From contig NZ_NRRU01000046.1 of NCBI RefSeq assembly GCF_016583785.1, positions 1 to 42,171 on the forward strand: a stretch of 42,171 nt of DNA, given 5' to 3'. Source of the stretch: Rubrivivax gelatinosus. Lineage in GTDB: Bacteria > Pseudomonadota > Gammaproteobacteria > Burkholderiales > Burkholderiaceae_C. Below are positions 20,285 through 32,575 of this stretch, in pieces. Numbering within the stretch: the first letter of the stretch is position 1; every line of letters starts with the position of its first letter. The translations under genes were made by a program, and so were the position numbers. The notes under the pieces were generated by a model. That model made no database searches. It saw only the letters and a program-made list of their open reading frames with translations, and was not told the DNA's origin.

Positions 20285-20374
20285 GCTTCAAGCTGCCGCC
20301 GCAGCCGGGCTCTGCCCGGCTGCTGGCGGCGCCCCCCTGGGGGGGAGCGGCGAAGCCGCTTCGGGGGGGGGGAA
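20285..20374 (-). repeat. GC-rich hairpin repeat, copy 2 (downstream of cbbS)
   Basis: Read on the minus strand, the element starts a few bases after the cbbS stop with a run of ten C, then GAAGCGGCTTCG, a C-run facing a G-run around 20331-20345, and GCCGGGCAGAGCCCGGC. These can form three stacked hairpins. Copy 1 is at 4626-4706. There is no T-run, so it is not a standard intrinsic terminator. In the cbb operon it could stabilise the cbbLS segment of the transcript, as 3'-end hairpins often do (inference). The rest of the 20147-20376 gap holds nothing I recognise. Confidence 0.75.
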
Positions 20375-20376
20375 GA

Positions 20377-20811
20377 TCAATACCTTTCGGTTTCGGGCTT
20401 GTCGGTCGCGTAGCTGTGGATCGTGTAGCGCATCGTGCGGCCGTTGACTTCCTGGCGTGCGATGCCGAAGCCGGGCTCGACCGCCGGGCGGTTGACGATG
20501 AAGCTCATCGCGATCGACTCGATGCCACGCGTCGAGTCGAAGGCCATCAGCCGGATGTACAGGTTCGGGAAGGTCTTGCGGCAGGCGTTCAGCTCCATCA
20601 GCACGCCGGCGGCGTCCTGAAGGTCGAACATCGGCATGCCGTACATCTCCCAGTAGGTGTTGCGCGGGTGCGGGTCATCGGTGTACTCGATGCTCCAGGC
20701 GTAGCCCTTCTTCAGGCCGTACTCGATCTGCAACGTGATCTCTTCGTCCGTCAGATCGGGCAGGTAGCTGAACTGGCCTTGCGTCAGCCGGCCGGTGGGG
20801 TTGGTCATCAT
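20377..20811 (-). CDS. cbbS: CbbS, form IC RuBisCO small subunit
   Basis: This is the small subunit of the L8S8 enzyme. The product is 144 residues from the first of two adjacent ATG codons (20811 or 20808). It contains [37 protein letters not shown] and [18 protein letters not shown]. The C-terminal extension [19 protein letters not shown] forms the beta-hairpin typical of red-type (form IC/ID) small subunits, which distinguishes it from green-type ones. It follows cbbL by 25 bases. Confidence 0.96.
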   Translation of the reverse strand: MMTNPTGRLTQGQFSYLPDLTDEEITLQIEYGLKKGYAWSIEYTDDPHPRNTYWEMYGMPMFDLQDAAGVLMELNACRKTFPNLYIRLMAFDSTRGIESIAMSFIVNRPAVEPGFGIARQEVNGRTMRYTIHSYATDKPETERY

Positions 20812-20836
20812 GGTGTGGGGCTCCTTCGGGCGGGCT

Positions 20837-23337
<2,501 letters not shown>

Positions 23338-23361
23338 AACCCCGCGCCGCGCCGCCCGCAG

Positions 23362-24722
<1,361 letters not shown>

Positions 24723-24726
<4 letters not shown>

Positions 24727-25022
24727 CCGGAACCGTCGCGCCGCGCGCGCGGCTGGTCCAGGCGCAGGTCCGACAAGGGCTCGGCGACGCAGGGCAGGAT
24801 CCAGCCCTCGGCCTTCTCGTCGGCGTCCAGCCCCGGCCAGGCGATGGTGTGGCGCACGCGCCCGTCCAGCAGGCGACAGCGGCACTCGCGGCAGCTGCCG
24901 TTGCGGCACGAACTGGGGAGCCGCAGGCCCGCCGCCAGCGCCGCCTGCAGCAGCGTGTGCCCGGCAGGAACGGCGAATGCCCAGCCGGCCGGTTCGATCG
25001 TGACGCGGTGTTCACCCTGCAT
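24723..25022 (-). CDS. Plant-type 2Fe-2S ferredoxin
   Basis: This small soluble electron carrier of 99 residues has the 2Fe-2S ligand pattern Cys39-x4-Cys44-x2-Cys47 (SSCRNGSCRECRC) and the fourth ligand Cys78 in GWILPCVAEP. The start is MQGEHRVTIEPAGW. It is convergent with the HoxJ-type kinase and the stops overlap by four bases. Its redox partner is not evident. Proximity to hydrogen and carbon metabolism genes is suggestive only. Confidence 0.85.
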
Positions 25023-25105
25023 GGGCCGATGCTAGCGGCCGGGTCGAAGGCCGGCGAGTTGCCGGCGGCAGCGAATTCCACGCCGCCAACGCGGCCAACC
25101 AACCC

Positions 25106-25129
25106 CTAAGTTGGCAGGCACACACTTAG
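25106..25129. promoter_or_regulatory. Possible operator (inverted repeat CTAAGT-N12-ACTTAG)
   Basis: In the 123-base divergent region between the ferredoxin and the unknown protein there is a 6-bp inverted repeat with a 12-base centre. Its right half, CACACACTTAG, nearly matches CACACACTTGG just upstream of the cbbR palindrome (22388-22398). A shared regulator is possible. This is pattern-level evidence only. Confidence 0.35.
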
Positions 25130-25145
25130 CGCAGCAGCATCGGCC

Positions 25146-25877
25146 ATGCGGGATTTCGACGCCTCGACGCTCTGGCGGATCAGCGCCTTCCTACGCCAGC
25201 GCGACGGGCGCGGCGAACTGCCGTTCGAGCGCGGCGAAGGCCCGTCGCTGCTGTCGACCACGCTGCTCGCCGACCTGGACCGCCTGCTCGACGACCCGGC
25301 TTCCGGTGACCCGCTCGAAGTCGTCGCCGCCTGCCTGCGCCACCGCGAAGCGGCCTTGGTGTGCCTGCAATGCGCGCCCTGGGTCTGGCCGCTGACGATC
25401 TTTCCGCAGCAGCAGCTCTACCACGCCCCGCGCGACCTGGTCGACCTGGAACCGGCGCCGGTGCTGACCGGCATGCAGGTGCTGGGGGTCGAACGCCCGG
25501 GCGTGCGGCCGCCGGGCCACTGGCGCCAGGAGCCGGCCGACGCCGGGCGCTACCGGCCGCTGGCGCCGCTGCTCTGGCGCCTGGCGATGGAAGGCCCGCG
25601 CTCGCGCCTGCTGGCCGAGATCGGCGGCCGCGCCGCCTACCGGCTGGCGCCGGGGCCGCTGGAGCAGCGCCCCGGGGCCAGCGGCGCGCTGCGGCCGGCG
25701 ATGCAAAAGCTCAAGCAGGACGCCGCAGCGCTGCGCGACATCGCACGCTGGCCCGGCATGAGCCTGGAACGCGCCAGCCGCATGCTCAACGGGCTGTATC
25801 TGTGCGGCGGGCTGATGGTGACACGCAGCCACCCGGCGGCCCGGGACGAACCGACGCCGCGGCCGCGGCTGATCTGA
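25146..25877 (+). CDS. Conserved-looking protein of unknown function (243 aa)
   Basis: I do not recognise this protein. It is 243 residues, soluble, without a signal peptide or membrane segment. It starts MRDFDASTLWRISAFLRQRD. The middle is Pro/Leu-rich, with a WVWPLTIFPQQQLYHAP segment. The C-terminal part (LARDIARWPGMSLERASR-like region, in the sequence as RDIARWPGMSLERASRML, followed by LYLCGGLMVTRSHP) resembles the small winged-helix-like tail seen at the end of some bacterial regulatory proteins. That is only an impression. The codon use, high third-position GC and compact spacing support a real gene. It ends one base before the convergent acyltransferase stop. Confidence 0.7.
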   Translation: MRDFDASTLWRISAFLRQRDGRGELPFERGEGPSLLSTTLLADLDRLLDDPASGDPLEVVAACLRHREAALVCLQCAPWVWPLTIFPQQQLYHAPRDLVDLEPAPVLTGMQVLGVERPGVRPPGHWRQEPADAGRYRPLAPLLWRLAMEGPRSRLLAEIGGRAAYRLAPGPLEQRPGASGALRPAMQKLKQDAAALRDIARWPGMSLERASRMLNGLYLCGGLMVTRSHPAARDEPTPRPRLI

Positions 25878-25878
25878 T

Positions 25879-26763
25879 TCAGCCGGCGCGCACCGGCGGC
25901 GCCTGGGCCAGCAGTTCGTCGATCAGCGCGTCCTTCTCCTGCCATTGCTGCTCGACCCAGGCCGTCAGGCGCCGGCGGTAGCCGCGGTCGAGCATGTGGT
26001 CGGCCATTTCGACCAGTTCACGCGGGATCTCGATGACACGCACCCGCACCGACACCGGGCCGAGGCGGCCGCTGAGCAGGTCCCAGAAGGTGGGCGCGCC
26101 GTCGCGGTAGACGATGGTGACGTCCAGCAGCGCCTGGAACTGCTCGCCCATCGTCGCCAGCGCCACGCCCAGGCTGCCGATCTTGGGCTTGAGCAGGTGG
26201 CGGTAGGGGCTGCCCTGCTCGGCCTGCTTGGCCGGCGTGAAGCGCGTGCCTTCGAAAAAACTGATGACCGAGGTCGGGATGAGCTTGAACTTCTCGCAGG
26301 CCTCGCGTGCCGACTTCAGGTCCGACTCGCGCGAGTTGCGGCCCTTGCCGCGCTTCAGGAACGGGAAGTCCAGCGCCCACCAGGCCAGGCCGATCACCGG
26401 CACCCAGATCAGCTGCGCCTTCAGGAAGAACTTCAGGAACGGCACGCGGCCGTGGAACACACGCTGCAGCACCAGGATGTCGACCCAGCTCTGGTGGTTG
26501 CAGGAGATCAGGTACCAGCCGCGACGGTCCAGGCCGTCGACACCCTGCACGTCCCAGGCGGAGCGCGACGAGGCCGCGATCCAGGCGTTGTTGTTGCCGA
26601 CCCAGCCGCTGGCCAGGGCATTGAGCAGGTGGTCGCAAGCCCGGCGCACCGGCCCGGACGGGAAGATGCGCTTGAGCAGCGTCGGCGGCATCATCAACGA
26701 GAAGACGCCGACGGTGTTCAGGCCGACGGCCAAGGCATTGAATACGCCGCGCAAGATGGACAT
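25879..26763 (-). CDS. Lysophospholipid (1-acylglycerol-3-phosphate) acyltransferase family protein
   Basis: This PlsC-like membrane acyltransferase, of the YihG/acyltransferase type, would transfer an acyl group to a lysophospholipid. From the ATG at 26763 it is 294 residues. It starts MSILRGVFNALAVGLNTVGVFS, a hydrophobic segment. It has the catalytic HX4D box in SCNHQSWVDILVLQ, the substrate-binding ISFFEGTRFTPAKQ and the later segment LLDVTIVYRDGAPTFWDLLSG. A TTG start seven codons upstream is possible but lacks support. It is convergent with the unknown protein upstream. Confidence 0.88.
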   Translation of the reverse strand: MSILRGVFNALAVGLNTVGVFSLMMPPTLLKRIFPSGPVRRACDHLLNALASGWVGNNNAWIAASSRSAWDVQGVDGLDRRGWYLISCNHQSWVDILVLQRVFHGRVPFLKFFLKAQLIWVPVIGLAWWALDFPFLKRGKGRNSRESDLKSAREACEKFKLIPTSVISFFEGTRFTPAKQAEQGSPYRHLLKPKIGSLGVALATMGEQFQALLDVTIVYRDGAPTFWDLLSGRLGPVSVRVRVIEIPRELVEMADHMLDRGYRRRLTAWVEQQWQEKDALIDELLAQAPPVRAG

Positions 26764-26866
26764 CGGTGGGAACGCCTGCTGCAAGAGTTTGAAAGACCCC
26801 TGATTGTCAGGGCACGGGCCGGGCGCGGCCTGACAGGTCGCAAGCGGCAGCCCGCGGCGCCGGCGT

Positions 26867-27427
26867 TCAGCCGATGTCCGGGCGGCTCTTCAGCCCCGGC
26901 AGCACGCGGCGGAACGCGGGGTGCTCGTGATGCTCCAGCCACTCGAACGCGACCATCTCGACCGAGACGATGTGCGCCCCGGCCCGCGCCAGCCGCGCCA
27001 TCGCCAGCGCCTTGTCGGCCGCGGCACGCGAGCCGCAGGCGGGCTCGACGACCCAGGCATCGAAACCGGCGCGCATGAGGCCCAGCGTGGTCTGCAGCAG
27101 GCAGACGTGGGCCTCGCAGCCGGCGACGACGACCTGGCGCGGGCGCCGCGGCAGGGCCTGCAGAGCGTCGACCAGGCCGTCGCGGCAGGCGTCGAAATGC
27201 GACTTCGCCAGCGTCGTCGCGCAGCGGCTGCGCAACTGCTCGTCGTTCGGGCCCAGCCGCGCCGGGTTCTGTTCGGTGCCGATGACCGGCACCTCGAGCG
27301 CGAGCGCGATGTCGGCCAGGCGCAGCGCCCAGGCCAGCACCTCGGCGTGGCCGTGGATCGCCGGCATCAGCCGGCCCTGGTAGTCGACCAGCACCAGCGC
27401 CGCGGCCTCGCGATCCATCGTCAGCAT
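26867..27427 (-). CDS. Isochorismatase-family cysteine hydrolase
   Basis: The 186-residue protein has the isochorismatase fold signatures: ALVLVDYQGRLMPAI near the N-terminus (catalytic Asp), a Lys in LAKSHFDACRD and the nucleophile region VVVAGCEAHVCLLQTTLG. It is closest in appearance to the YcaC-like group of unknown substrate. The start at 27427 is favoured because AGGAG lies eight bases upstream. The frame is open above it without a better site. It is divergent from the short-chain dehydrogenase across 110 bases. Confidence 0.85.
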   Translation of the reverse strand: MLTMDREAAALVLVDYQGRLMPAIHGHAEVLAWALRLADIALALEVPVIGTEQNPARLGPNDEQLRSRCATTLAKSHFDACRDGLVDALQALPRRPRQVVVAGCEAHVCLLQTTLGLMRAGFDAWVVEPACGSRAAADKALAMARLARAGAHIVSVEMVAFEWLEHHEHPAFRRVLPGLKSRPDIG

Positions 27428-27537
27428 CGGGTGTCTCCTGTGTTTGCGGGGCGGCACGGCCCCGCGCCCCGGTTGCCGGCGATCATAAGGAGACGGCGCG
27501 CAGCTCCGCGCGGCCGAGCCGACGTCGAAAGGCCCCG

Positions 27538-28353
27538 ATGCGCGACCCCGCCCCGAACCCGAGCCCGGCCGAGACGGCCCTGGTCACCGGCGCCTCCGCC
27601 GGCATCGGCGAGGCGTTGGCGCGCCGGCTGGCGCACGAGGGTTTTGCGCTCGTGCTCGTCGCGCGCCGCCAGGCGCGGCTGGACGAACTGGCAGCGGCGC
27701 TGAAGGCCGAGTACGGCGTGCGCGTCGACGCCGTCGCCTGCGACCTGGCGCAAGCCGGCGCGGCCGCCGAACTGGCGGCGACGCTGGCGCGCAAACGCCG
27801 CCGCATCGACCTGCTGGTCAACAACGCCGGCGTGCTGGAACAGAACCCCTTCGTCGAGACCCCGGTTTCGCGCCAGCGCGAGCTGGTGGACCTGAACGTC
27901 GGCGCCGTCGTCGAGATGCTCGCCGCCTTCGTGCCGGCGATGCTGGACCGCGGCCACGGCCGGGTGCTGAACGTCGCGTCCATCGCCGCGTTCCAGCCGC
28001 TGCCGGGTCTGGCGACCTATGCCGCGACCAAGGCCTTCGTGCTCTCGCTGACCGAGGCGCTGGCCGAGGAGCTGCGCGGCAGCGGCGTCAGCGCGACCGC
28101 GCTGTGCCCCGGCATCACGGCGACCTCGATGCTGGAGACCGCCGCGGCGCGCAACCCGCGCCTGTCGCGCCTGCCGCCGGCGCTGGTCGGCGACGCCGAC
28201 GCGGTCGCCGCCGAGGGCGTGCGCGCCTGCCTGGCCGGCGAGGTGGTCTGCGTGCCGGGCTGGATCAACCGGGCGACGACGCTGGCTGCCGGGGCGACAC
28301 CGCGAGGCCTGCTGCGCCGCATCGCGGGGCTGGTCGGCCGGGCGACGCTCTGA
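27538..28353 (+). CDS. Short-chain dehydrogenase/reductase
   Basis: This 271-residue classical SDR has the NAD(P)-binding ALVTGASAGIGEALARRL near the N-terminus, VARRQARLDEL suggesting NADP preference (Arg pair after the second strand), the DLLVNNAGVLEQ motif, catalytic Ser in LNVASIAAF and YAATKAFVLSLTEAL as the YxxxK pair. The substrate cannot be read from the sequence. The C-terminal tail has a basic ending. GAAAGG lies upstream of the ATG. Confidence 0.9.
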   Translation: MRDPAPNPSPAETALVTGASAGIGEALARRLAHEGFALVLVARRQARLDELAAALKAEYGVRVDAVACDLAQAGAAAELAATLARKRRRIDLLVNNAGVLEQNPFVETPVSRQRELVDLNVGAVVEMLAAFVPAMLDRGHGRVLNVASIAAFQPLPGLATYAATKAFVLSLTEALAEELRGSGVSATALCPGITATSMLETAAARNPRLSRLPPALVGDADAVAAEGVRACLAGEVVCVPGWINRATTLAAGATPRGLLRRIAGLVGRATL

Positions 28354-28391
28354 GCGTCGCAGTGCATTTTGTCGGCCATGCAAAATTTCTG

Positions 28392-28419
28392 TTGCATTGC
28401 ACTGAACCGGTGCTATAGT
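28392..28419 (+). promoter_or_regulatory. Sigma-70-type promoter of tRNA-Asp
   Basis: TTGCAT (28392-28397) and TATAGT (28414-28419) are 16 bases apart. The -10 box is preceded by TGC, an extended -10. The tRNA starts 45 bases after the -10. This AT-richer patch stands out against the surrounding GC-rich sequence. Confidence 0.7.
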
Positions 28420-28463
28420 AGTGGGCTCGGTCAGCAAGCAAACGCAAGTTCTTACTGACCACT

Positions 28464-28540
28464 GGAGTGGTAGTTCAGTTGGTTAGAATACCGGCCTGTC
28501 ACGCCGGGGGTCGCGGGTTCGAGCCCCGTCCACTCCGCCA
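28464..28540 (+). tRNA. tRNA-Asp (GTC)
   Basis: The 77-base cloverleaf has acceptor strands GGAGTGG/CCACTCC, a D arm containing AGTTGGTTA, an anticodon stem CCGGC/GCCGG with anticodon GTC at 28498-28500, a T arm GCGGG-TTCGAGC-CCCGT, and an encoded CCA end. A single gene is present. Confidence 0.97.
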
Positions 28541-28547
28541 ACGATTC

Positions 28548-28579
28548 AAAGGGTCAGTTCGCAAGAACTGACCCTTTTT
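28548..28579 (+). terminator. Intrinsic terminator of tRNA-Asp
   Basis: A 13-bp stem (AAAGGGTCAGTTC paired with GAACTGACCCTTT) with a GCAA tetraloop is followed by T residues, eight bases after the tRNA CCA end. Confidence 0.92.
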
Positions 28580-28643
28580 GTCTTGTGCGCTCGCCGCGCA
28601 CGGCCGACCCTGCCGAGCGCAGGGCGACCACCGCGCCGCTCGC

Positions 28644-28674
28644 TTGACCTTGCCACGATGGGAAGGTCGACCCT
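28644..28674 (+). promoter_or_regulatory. MerR/CueR-type operator-promoter of copA
   Basis: TTGACC (28644-28649) is followed by the dyad ACCTTGCC-N5-GGGAAGGT, the arrangement found in long-spacer (19-20 bp) promoters controlled by CueR. The predicted -10 position (near 28669-28674) is GC-rich and poor, which suits an activator-dependent promoter. copA begins 35 bases further on, and cueR is the next gene. Confidence 0.75.
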
Positions 28675-28708
28675 GCATCCGGTCGACAATGCAGGCACCA
28701 GCCCCGCG

Positions 28709-31117
28709 ATGAACACCGCCACCCCCACCCGCGACACCCAGGCGCTCAGCCTGCAGGTCACCGGCATGAGCTGCGCATCCTGCGTCGCGCGTGTCGAACG
28801 CACGCTGAAGAAGCTGCCCGGTGTGCACGACGCCAGCGTCAACCTCGCGACCGAACGTGCCGCGGTCACCGCCGATCGTGGCGTCGCGGCCGCGGTGCTC
28901 GCCGACGCGGTGCGCCGCGCCGGCTTCGGCGTCGCCGTCACCGACACGACGCTGCAGGTCGCCGGCATGAGCTGCGCGTCGTGCAGCGGCCGCGTCGAAC
29001 GGGCGCTCGCCAAGCTGCCGGGCGTGCTCTCGGCCAGCGTCAACCTCGCGACCGAGAAGGCGACGGTGCAGGCTTTGTCGACCGTCTCGACGCAGGCGCT
29101 GGTCGCCGCGATCGAGAAGGCCGGTTACGGCGCGCGCCCGGACAGCGCCCCCGCACCGGCCGCCGCCGCCTGGCCCGACTGGGCGCCGGTGGCCGCCAGC
29201 AGCGTGCTGACGCTGCCGCTGGTGGCGCCGATGCTGGCGGCACTTGCCGGGCGCGACCTGATGCTGCCCGGGCTCTGGCAGCTGGTGCTGGCCAGCCTCG
29301 TGCAGTTCGTCTTCGGCGCCCGCTTCTACCGCGCCGGCTGGAAGGCGCTGCGTGCCGGCAGCGGCAACATGGACCTGCTGGTGGCACTCGGCACCTCGGC
29401 CGCCTGGGGCCTGTCGAGCTGGCTGCTGCTGCGCCATGGCAGCGCGCATGGCATGCCGCATCTGTATTACGAGGCCTCGGCCGCGGTGATCACGCTGGTG
29501 CTGCTGGGCAAGTGGCTGGAGGCGCGCGCCAAACGCCAGACGAGCGCGGCGATCCGCGCGCTGCAGGCGCTGCGCCCGGCGACCGCTCGCGTGCGCCGCG
29601 ACGGCGTCGACCAGGACGTCCCGGTCGACGCGGTGCGCCTGGGCGACCTGGTCGTCGTGCGCCCGGGCGAACGGGTGCCGGTCGACGGCGAGGTCGTGGC
29701 CGGCAACAGCCATCTCGACGAATCGCTGATCACCGGCGAGAGCCTGCCGGTGGCGCGCGGCCCGGGCGAGCGCGCGACCGGCGGCGCGGTCAACGCCGAA
29801 GGCCTGCTGCTGGTGAAGACGCTGGCCGTGGGCACCGAGACGACGCTGGCGCGCATCATCCGCCTGGTCGAGTCGGCGCAGGCCGGGAAGGCGCCGATCC
29901 AGCGCCTGGTCGACCGCGTCAGCGCGGTCTTCGTGCCGGTGGTGCTGGGCATCGCCGCCCTCACCTTCGCCGGCTGGCTGCTGGCCGGCGCCGGCGTCGA
30001 GGCGGCGCTGATCGACGCGGTCGCGGTGCTGGTCATCGCCTGCCCGTGTGCGCTCGGGCTGGCGACGCCGACGGCGATCATGGCCGGCACCGGCGTCGCC
30101 GCGCGCCACGGCATCCTGATCCGCGACGCCGAGGCGCTGGAAACGGCGCATGCGCTGCAGATCGTTGCCTTCGACAAGACCGGCACGCTGACCGAAGGCC
30201 GGCCGGCGCTGGTGGCCCTCGAACCCGCTCCTGGCGTCGACGCCGCCGAACTGCTGCGTGCCGCGGCCGCGCTGCAGCAGGCGAGCGAACACCCGCTGGC
30301 GCGTGCGCTGCTGGCGCGCGCGGCGGCCGATTCGCTTGCGCTGCCACCGGTCGATGGCGCACGCGCGCTGGCCGGCCGCGGTGTCGAGGGGCGCGTCGAC
30401 GGCGCCGCGCTGGTGCTGGGCAGCACGCGGCTGATGGACGAACTGGGCGTCGCGCCGGGCGCGCTGGCACCGGCCGCCGCCGGCCACCAGGCGGCCGGCC
30501 GCAGCGTCTCCTGGCTGGCGCGCCGCCGCGCCGAGGGCGGCGCCGAACTGCTCGGCCTGTTCGCGTTCGGCGACACGATCAAACCCAGCGCCCGCGAAGC
30601 CGTCGCCCGGCTGAAGGCCGCGGGCCTGCGCACCGTGATGCTGAGCGGCGACAACCGCGGCAGCGCCGAGGCGGTGGCCGCCGCGCTCGGCATCGACGAG
30701 GTGCACGCCGAGGTGCTGCCCGGCGACAAGGCCGCGGTCGTGCAGGCGCTGAAGGCCGGCGGCCGCTGCGTCGCGATGGTCGGCGACGGGCTCAATGACG
30801 CGCCGGCGCTGGCCGCGGCCGACGTCGGCATCGCAATGTCCACCGGCACCGACGTCGCGATGGAAACCGCCGGCATCACGCTGATGCGCGGCGACCCGCG
30901 GCTGGTGGCCGACGCGATCGAGGTCTCGCGCCGCACCCGCGCCAAGATCCGGCAGGGGCTGTTCTGGGCCTTCGTCTACAACGTGGTCGGCATCCCGCTG
31001 GCGGCCTTCGGGCTGCTGAGCCCGGTGGTCGCCGGCGCGGCGATGGCGGCGTCCAGTGTCAGCGTCGTCGCCAACGCGCTGCTGCTGCGCCGCTGGCACC
31101 CGAGAGGTCCACGATGA
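28709..31117 (+). CDS. copA: CopA, copper-exporting P1B-type ATPase
   Basis: It pumps Cu(I) from the cytoplasm. From the ATG at 28709 it is 802 residues. Two N-terminal heavy-metal-associated domains carry GMSCASC (first pair Cys22/Cys25, second about 94-97). Transmembrane segments follow, then the phosphatase motif ITGESLPV, the channel [10 protein letters not shown], the phosphorylation site [10 protein letters not shown], the SEHPLA region and [16 protein letters not shown]. The CPC and the GMSCASC domains fit copper/silver specificity. The frame is open upstream but has no domain content, and the operator lies there. The stop overlaps the cueR start (ATGA). Confidence 0.95.
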   Translation: MNTATPTRDTQALSLQVTGMSCASCVARVERTLKKLPGVHDASVNLATERAAVTADRGVAAAVLADAVRRAGFGVAVTDTTLQVAGMSCASCSGRVERALAKLPGVLSASVNLATEKATVQALSTVSTQALVAAIEKAGYGARPDSAPAPAAAAWPDWAPVAASSVLTLPLVAPMLAALAGRDLMLPGLWQLVLASLVQFVFGARFYRAGWKALRAGSGNMDLLVALGTSAAWGLSSWLLLRHGSAHGMPHLYYEASAAVITLVLLGKWLEARAKRQTSAAIRALQALRPATARVRRDGVDQDVPVDAVRLGDLVVVRPGERVPVDGEVVAGNSHLDESLITGESLPVARGPGERATGGAVNAEGLLLVKTLAVGTETTLARIIRLVESAQAGKAPIQRLVDRVSAVFVPVVLGIAALTFAGWLLAGAGVEAALIDAVAVLVIACPCALGLATPTAIMAGTGVAARHGILIRDAEALETAHALQIVAFDKTGTLTEGRPALVALEPAPGVDAAELLRAAAALQQASEHPLARALLARAAADSLALPPVDGARALAGRGVEGRVDGAALVLGSTRLMDELGVAPGALAPAAAGHQAAGRSVSWLARRRAEGGAELLGLFAFGDTIKPSAREAVARLKAAGLRTVMLSGDNRGSAEAVAAALGIDEVHAEVLPGDKAAVVQALKAGGRCVAMVGDGLNDAPALAAADVGIAMSTGTDVAMETAGITLMRGDPRLVADAIEVSRRTRAKIRQGLFWAFVYNVVGIPLAAFGLLSPVVAGAAMAASSVSVVANALLLRRWHPRGPR

Positions 31118-31512
31118 ACATCGGCGACGCGGCGCGCGCCTCGGGCGTCAGCGCCAAGATGATCCGCCACTACGAGAGCGTCGGCCTGCTGCCGCCGGCG
31201 GCACGCAGCGCCGCGGGCTATCGCCGCTACGACGAACGCGACGTGCACACGCTGCGTTTCGTGCGCCATGCGCGTGACCTCGGCTTCGGCCTCGAGCCGA
31301 TACGCGAACTGGTCGGCCTGTGGCACGACCGCGAGCGCCCGAGCCGGCAGGTCAAGGCCCTGGCCGAGCAGCATCTGGCCGCGATCGAGACCAAGCTGGC
31401 CGAACTGCAGGCGGTCAAGGCGACGCTGGAACGCCTGGTCTGCTGCTGCCACGGCGACGACCGGCCGGAGTGCCCCATCCTCGAGTCGCTGGCCGGCGGC
31501 AGCGGCGCCTGA
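31114..31512 (+). CDS. cueR: CueR, MerR-family copper-responsive regulator
   Basis: This 132-residue MerR-type activator has an N-terminal winged helix ([30 protein letters not shown]), a central dimerisation helix and a C-terminal metal loop [14 protein letters not shown]. Cys112 and Cys120 fall at the positions of the Cu(I) ligands in Escherichia coli CueR. It would activate the long-spacer promoter ahead of copA. Being downstream and overlapping copA, it is co-expressed with its own target, giving positive feedback. Confidence 0.92.
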   Translation: MNIGDAARASGVSAKMIRHYESVGLLPPAARSAAGYRRYDERDVHTLRFVRHARDLGFGLEPIRELVGLWHDRERPSRQVKALAEQHLAAIETKLAELQAVKATLERLVCCCHGDDRPECPILESLAGGSGA

Positions 31513-31564
31513 AGCGGCACGGGCACACGGCTTGGCGTCTGACCCGGTGTTAACCTCCGCAGCC

Positions 31565-31930
31565 GTGAAGCGCCTGAGCGTCTGGATCGTCGTGCTGCTC
31601 GCGGCCCTGCTGCCGCTGCGCGGCTTCGCCGCCGTGACGATGCTCGCGACCGAGGTCGTCCACGCGGCCCAGGCCGGACCGGTCACCGTTGCGCACGACG
31701 CCTGCTGCAACGAGCACGACGATGCAGGAGCGGCTTCCGCCGATGCCGACAAAGGCTGCGGCATGAAGGCCGGCAGCTGCGCCGCCTTCTGTTCGCTGCT
31801 GCCGCTGGCCGGCACGCCGACGACGACCGTCGCCGCGGCCGAAGCTGCCGCCAACGTCTTTCCCCCTCCGGCCACACCAGCCACCGGCTACGTGCCCGGC
31901 GGCCTGGAACGCCCACCGCGAACGGCCTGA
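31565..31930 (+). CDS. Small secreted Cys-rich protein, possibly copper-associated (DUF2946/CopL-like)
   Basis: The 121-residue product from the GTG at 31565 begins VKRLSVWIVVLLAALLPLRGFAA, a clear signal peptide. The mature part has a cluster of Cys and His/Asp residues: HDACCNEHDDAG and KGCGMKAGSCAAFCSLLP. The arrangement resembles small exported proteins annotated DUF2946 or CopL found beside copper genes; this is a resemblance, not an identification. It follows cueR by 52 bases and precedes a cupredoxin. The ribosome binding site is weak, so the start is not certain. Confidence 0.65.
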   Translation: MKRLSVWIVVLLAALLPLRGFAAVTMLATEVVHAAQAGPVTVAHDACCNEHDDAGAASADADKGCGMKAGSCAAFCSLLPLAGTPTTTVAAAEAAANVFPPPATPATGYVPGGLERPPRTA

Positions 31931-31940
31931 GCACGGCCCG

Positions 31941-31986
31941 GGGGGTGTGTCACCCCCTCTCGGCGTGCCGCAGGTTCGCGGCACGC
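31941..31986 (+). other. Two adjacent hairpins ahead of the cupredoxin gene
   Basis: GGGGGTG-TGT-CACCCCC (31941-31957) and a perfect 9-bp stem GCGTGCCGC-N6-GCGGCACGC (31963-31986) lie in the 126-base gap between the small secreted protein and the cupredoxin. There is no long T-run. They may form a weak terminator or an mRNA leader structure. Confidence 0.5.
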
Positions 31987-32056
31987 AGCACGGCACCGGC
32001 GCGCGCAGCCTCAGCTCGGCACGCGGGCGACGGTGCGGACCCGCACAGGAGTTCAC

Positions 32057-32575
32057 TTGAAACACGCATTCAGCCAGGCGGCGCTGGCCGTCGCCAGCGC
32101 CCTGCTCGCGACCACCGCCTGGGCCGACGCCGGCCACGACGGCCACGGCGCGGCACACGGACACGCCGCCAGCCCCGGCGCAGCCCACGGCCACGACGCC
32201 GACACCCCGTACGGCCGCCCCGGCAAACCCGGGGCCGCCAGCCGCAGCGTGCGCGTCGTGATGAACGACACGATGCGTTTCGACCCAGCGACGATCGTCG
32301 TGCGCCGGGGCGAGACGCTGCGCATCGTCGGCGCCAACGGCGGCCGGCTCGAGCACGAGTTCGTCATCGGCACGCCCGAACTGCTGCGCGAACACGCGGC
32401 GGCGATGCGCGCCGACCCGGCGATGGCGCACCAGGACCCGAACACGCTGCGGCTCGCGCCGGGCGCCAGCGGCGAGATCGTCTGGCAGTTCACGCAGCGC
32501 GGCACCTTCGAGTTCGCCTGCCTGCTGCCCGGCCATCTGGAGGCCGGCATGGTCGGAAAGGTGATCGTCAAATGA
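32057..32575 (+). CDS. Periplasmic cupredoxin-domain copper protein
   Basis: This 172-residue exported protein has a TTG start at 32057 supported by AGGAG with a five-base spacer. It begins KHAFSQAALAVASALLATTAWA, a signal peptide. A His/Gly-rich linker (GHDGHGAAHGHAA) follows. The cupredoxin domain has type-1 copper ligands: His in LEHEFVIG, then Cys, His and Met in FACLLPGHLEAGM. It probably carries or scavenges copper in the periplasm. Its stop overlaps the start of the DUF411 gene, so the two act together. Confidence 0.88.
   Translation: MKHAFSQAALAVASALLATTAWADAGHDGHGAAHGHAASPGAAHGHDADTPYGRPGKPGAASRSVRVVMNDTMRFDPATIVVRRGETLRIVGANGGRLEHEFVIGTPELLREHAAAMRADPAMAHQDPNTLRLAPGASGEIVWQFTQRGTFEFACLLPGHLEAGMVGKVIVK

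Noticed and set aside
26868..27427. Isochorismatase-family gene as part of the NAD salvage pair at 39940
   Set aside because: It lies 12 kb away and resembles the YcaC-like group rather than nicotinamidase. The pncB-linked copy is the better candidate.
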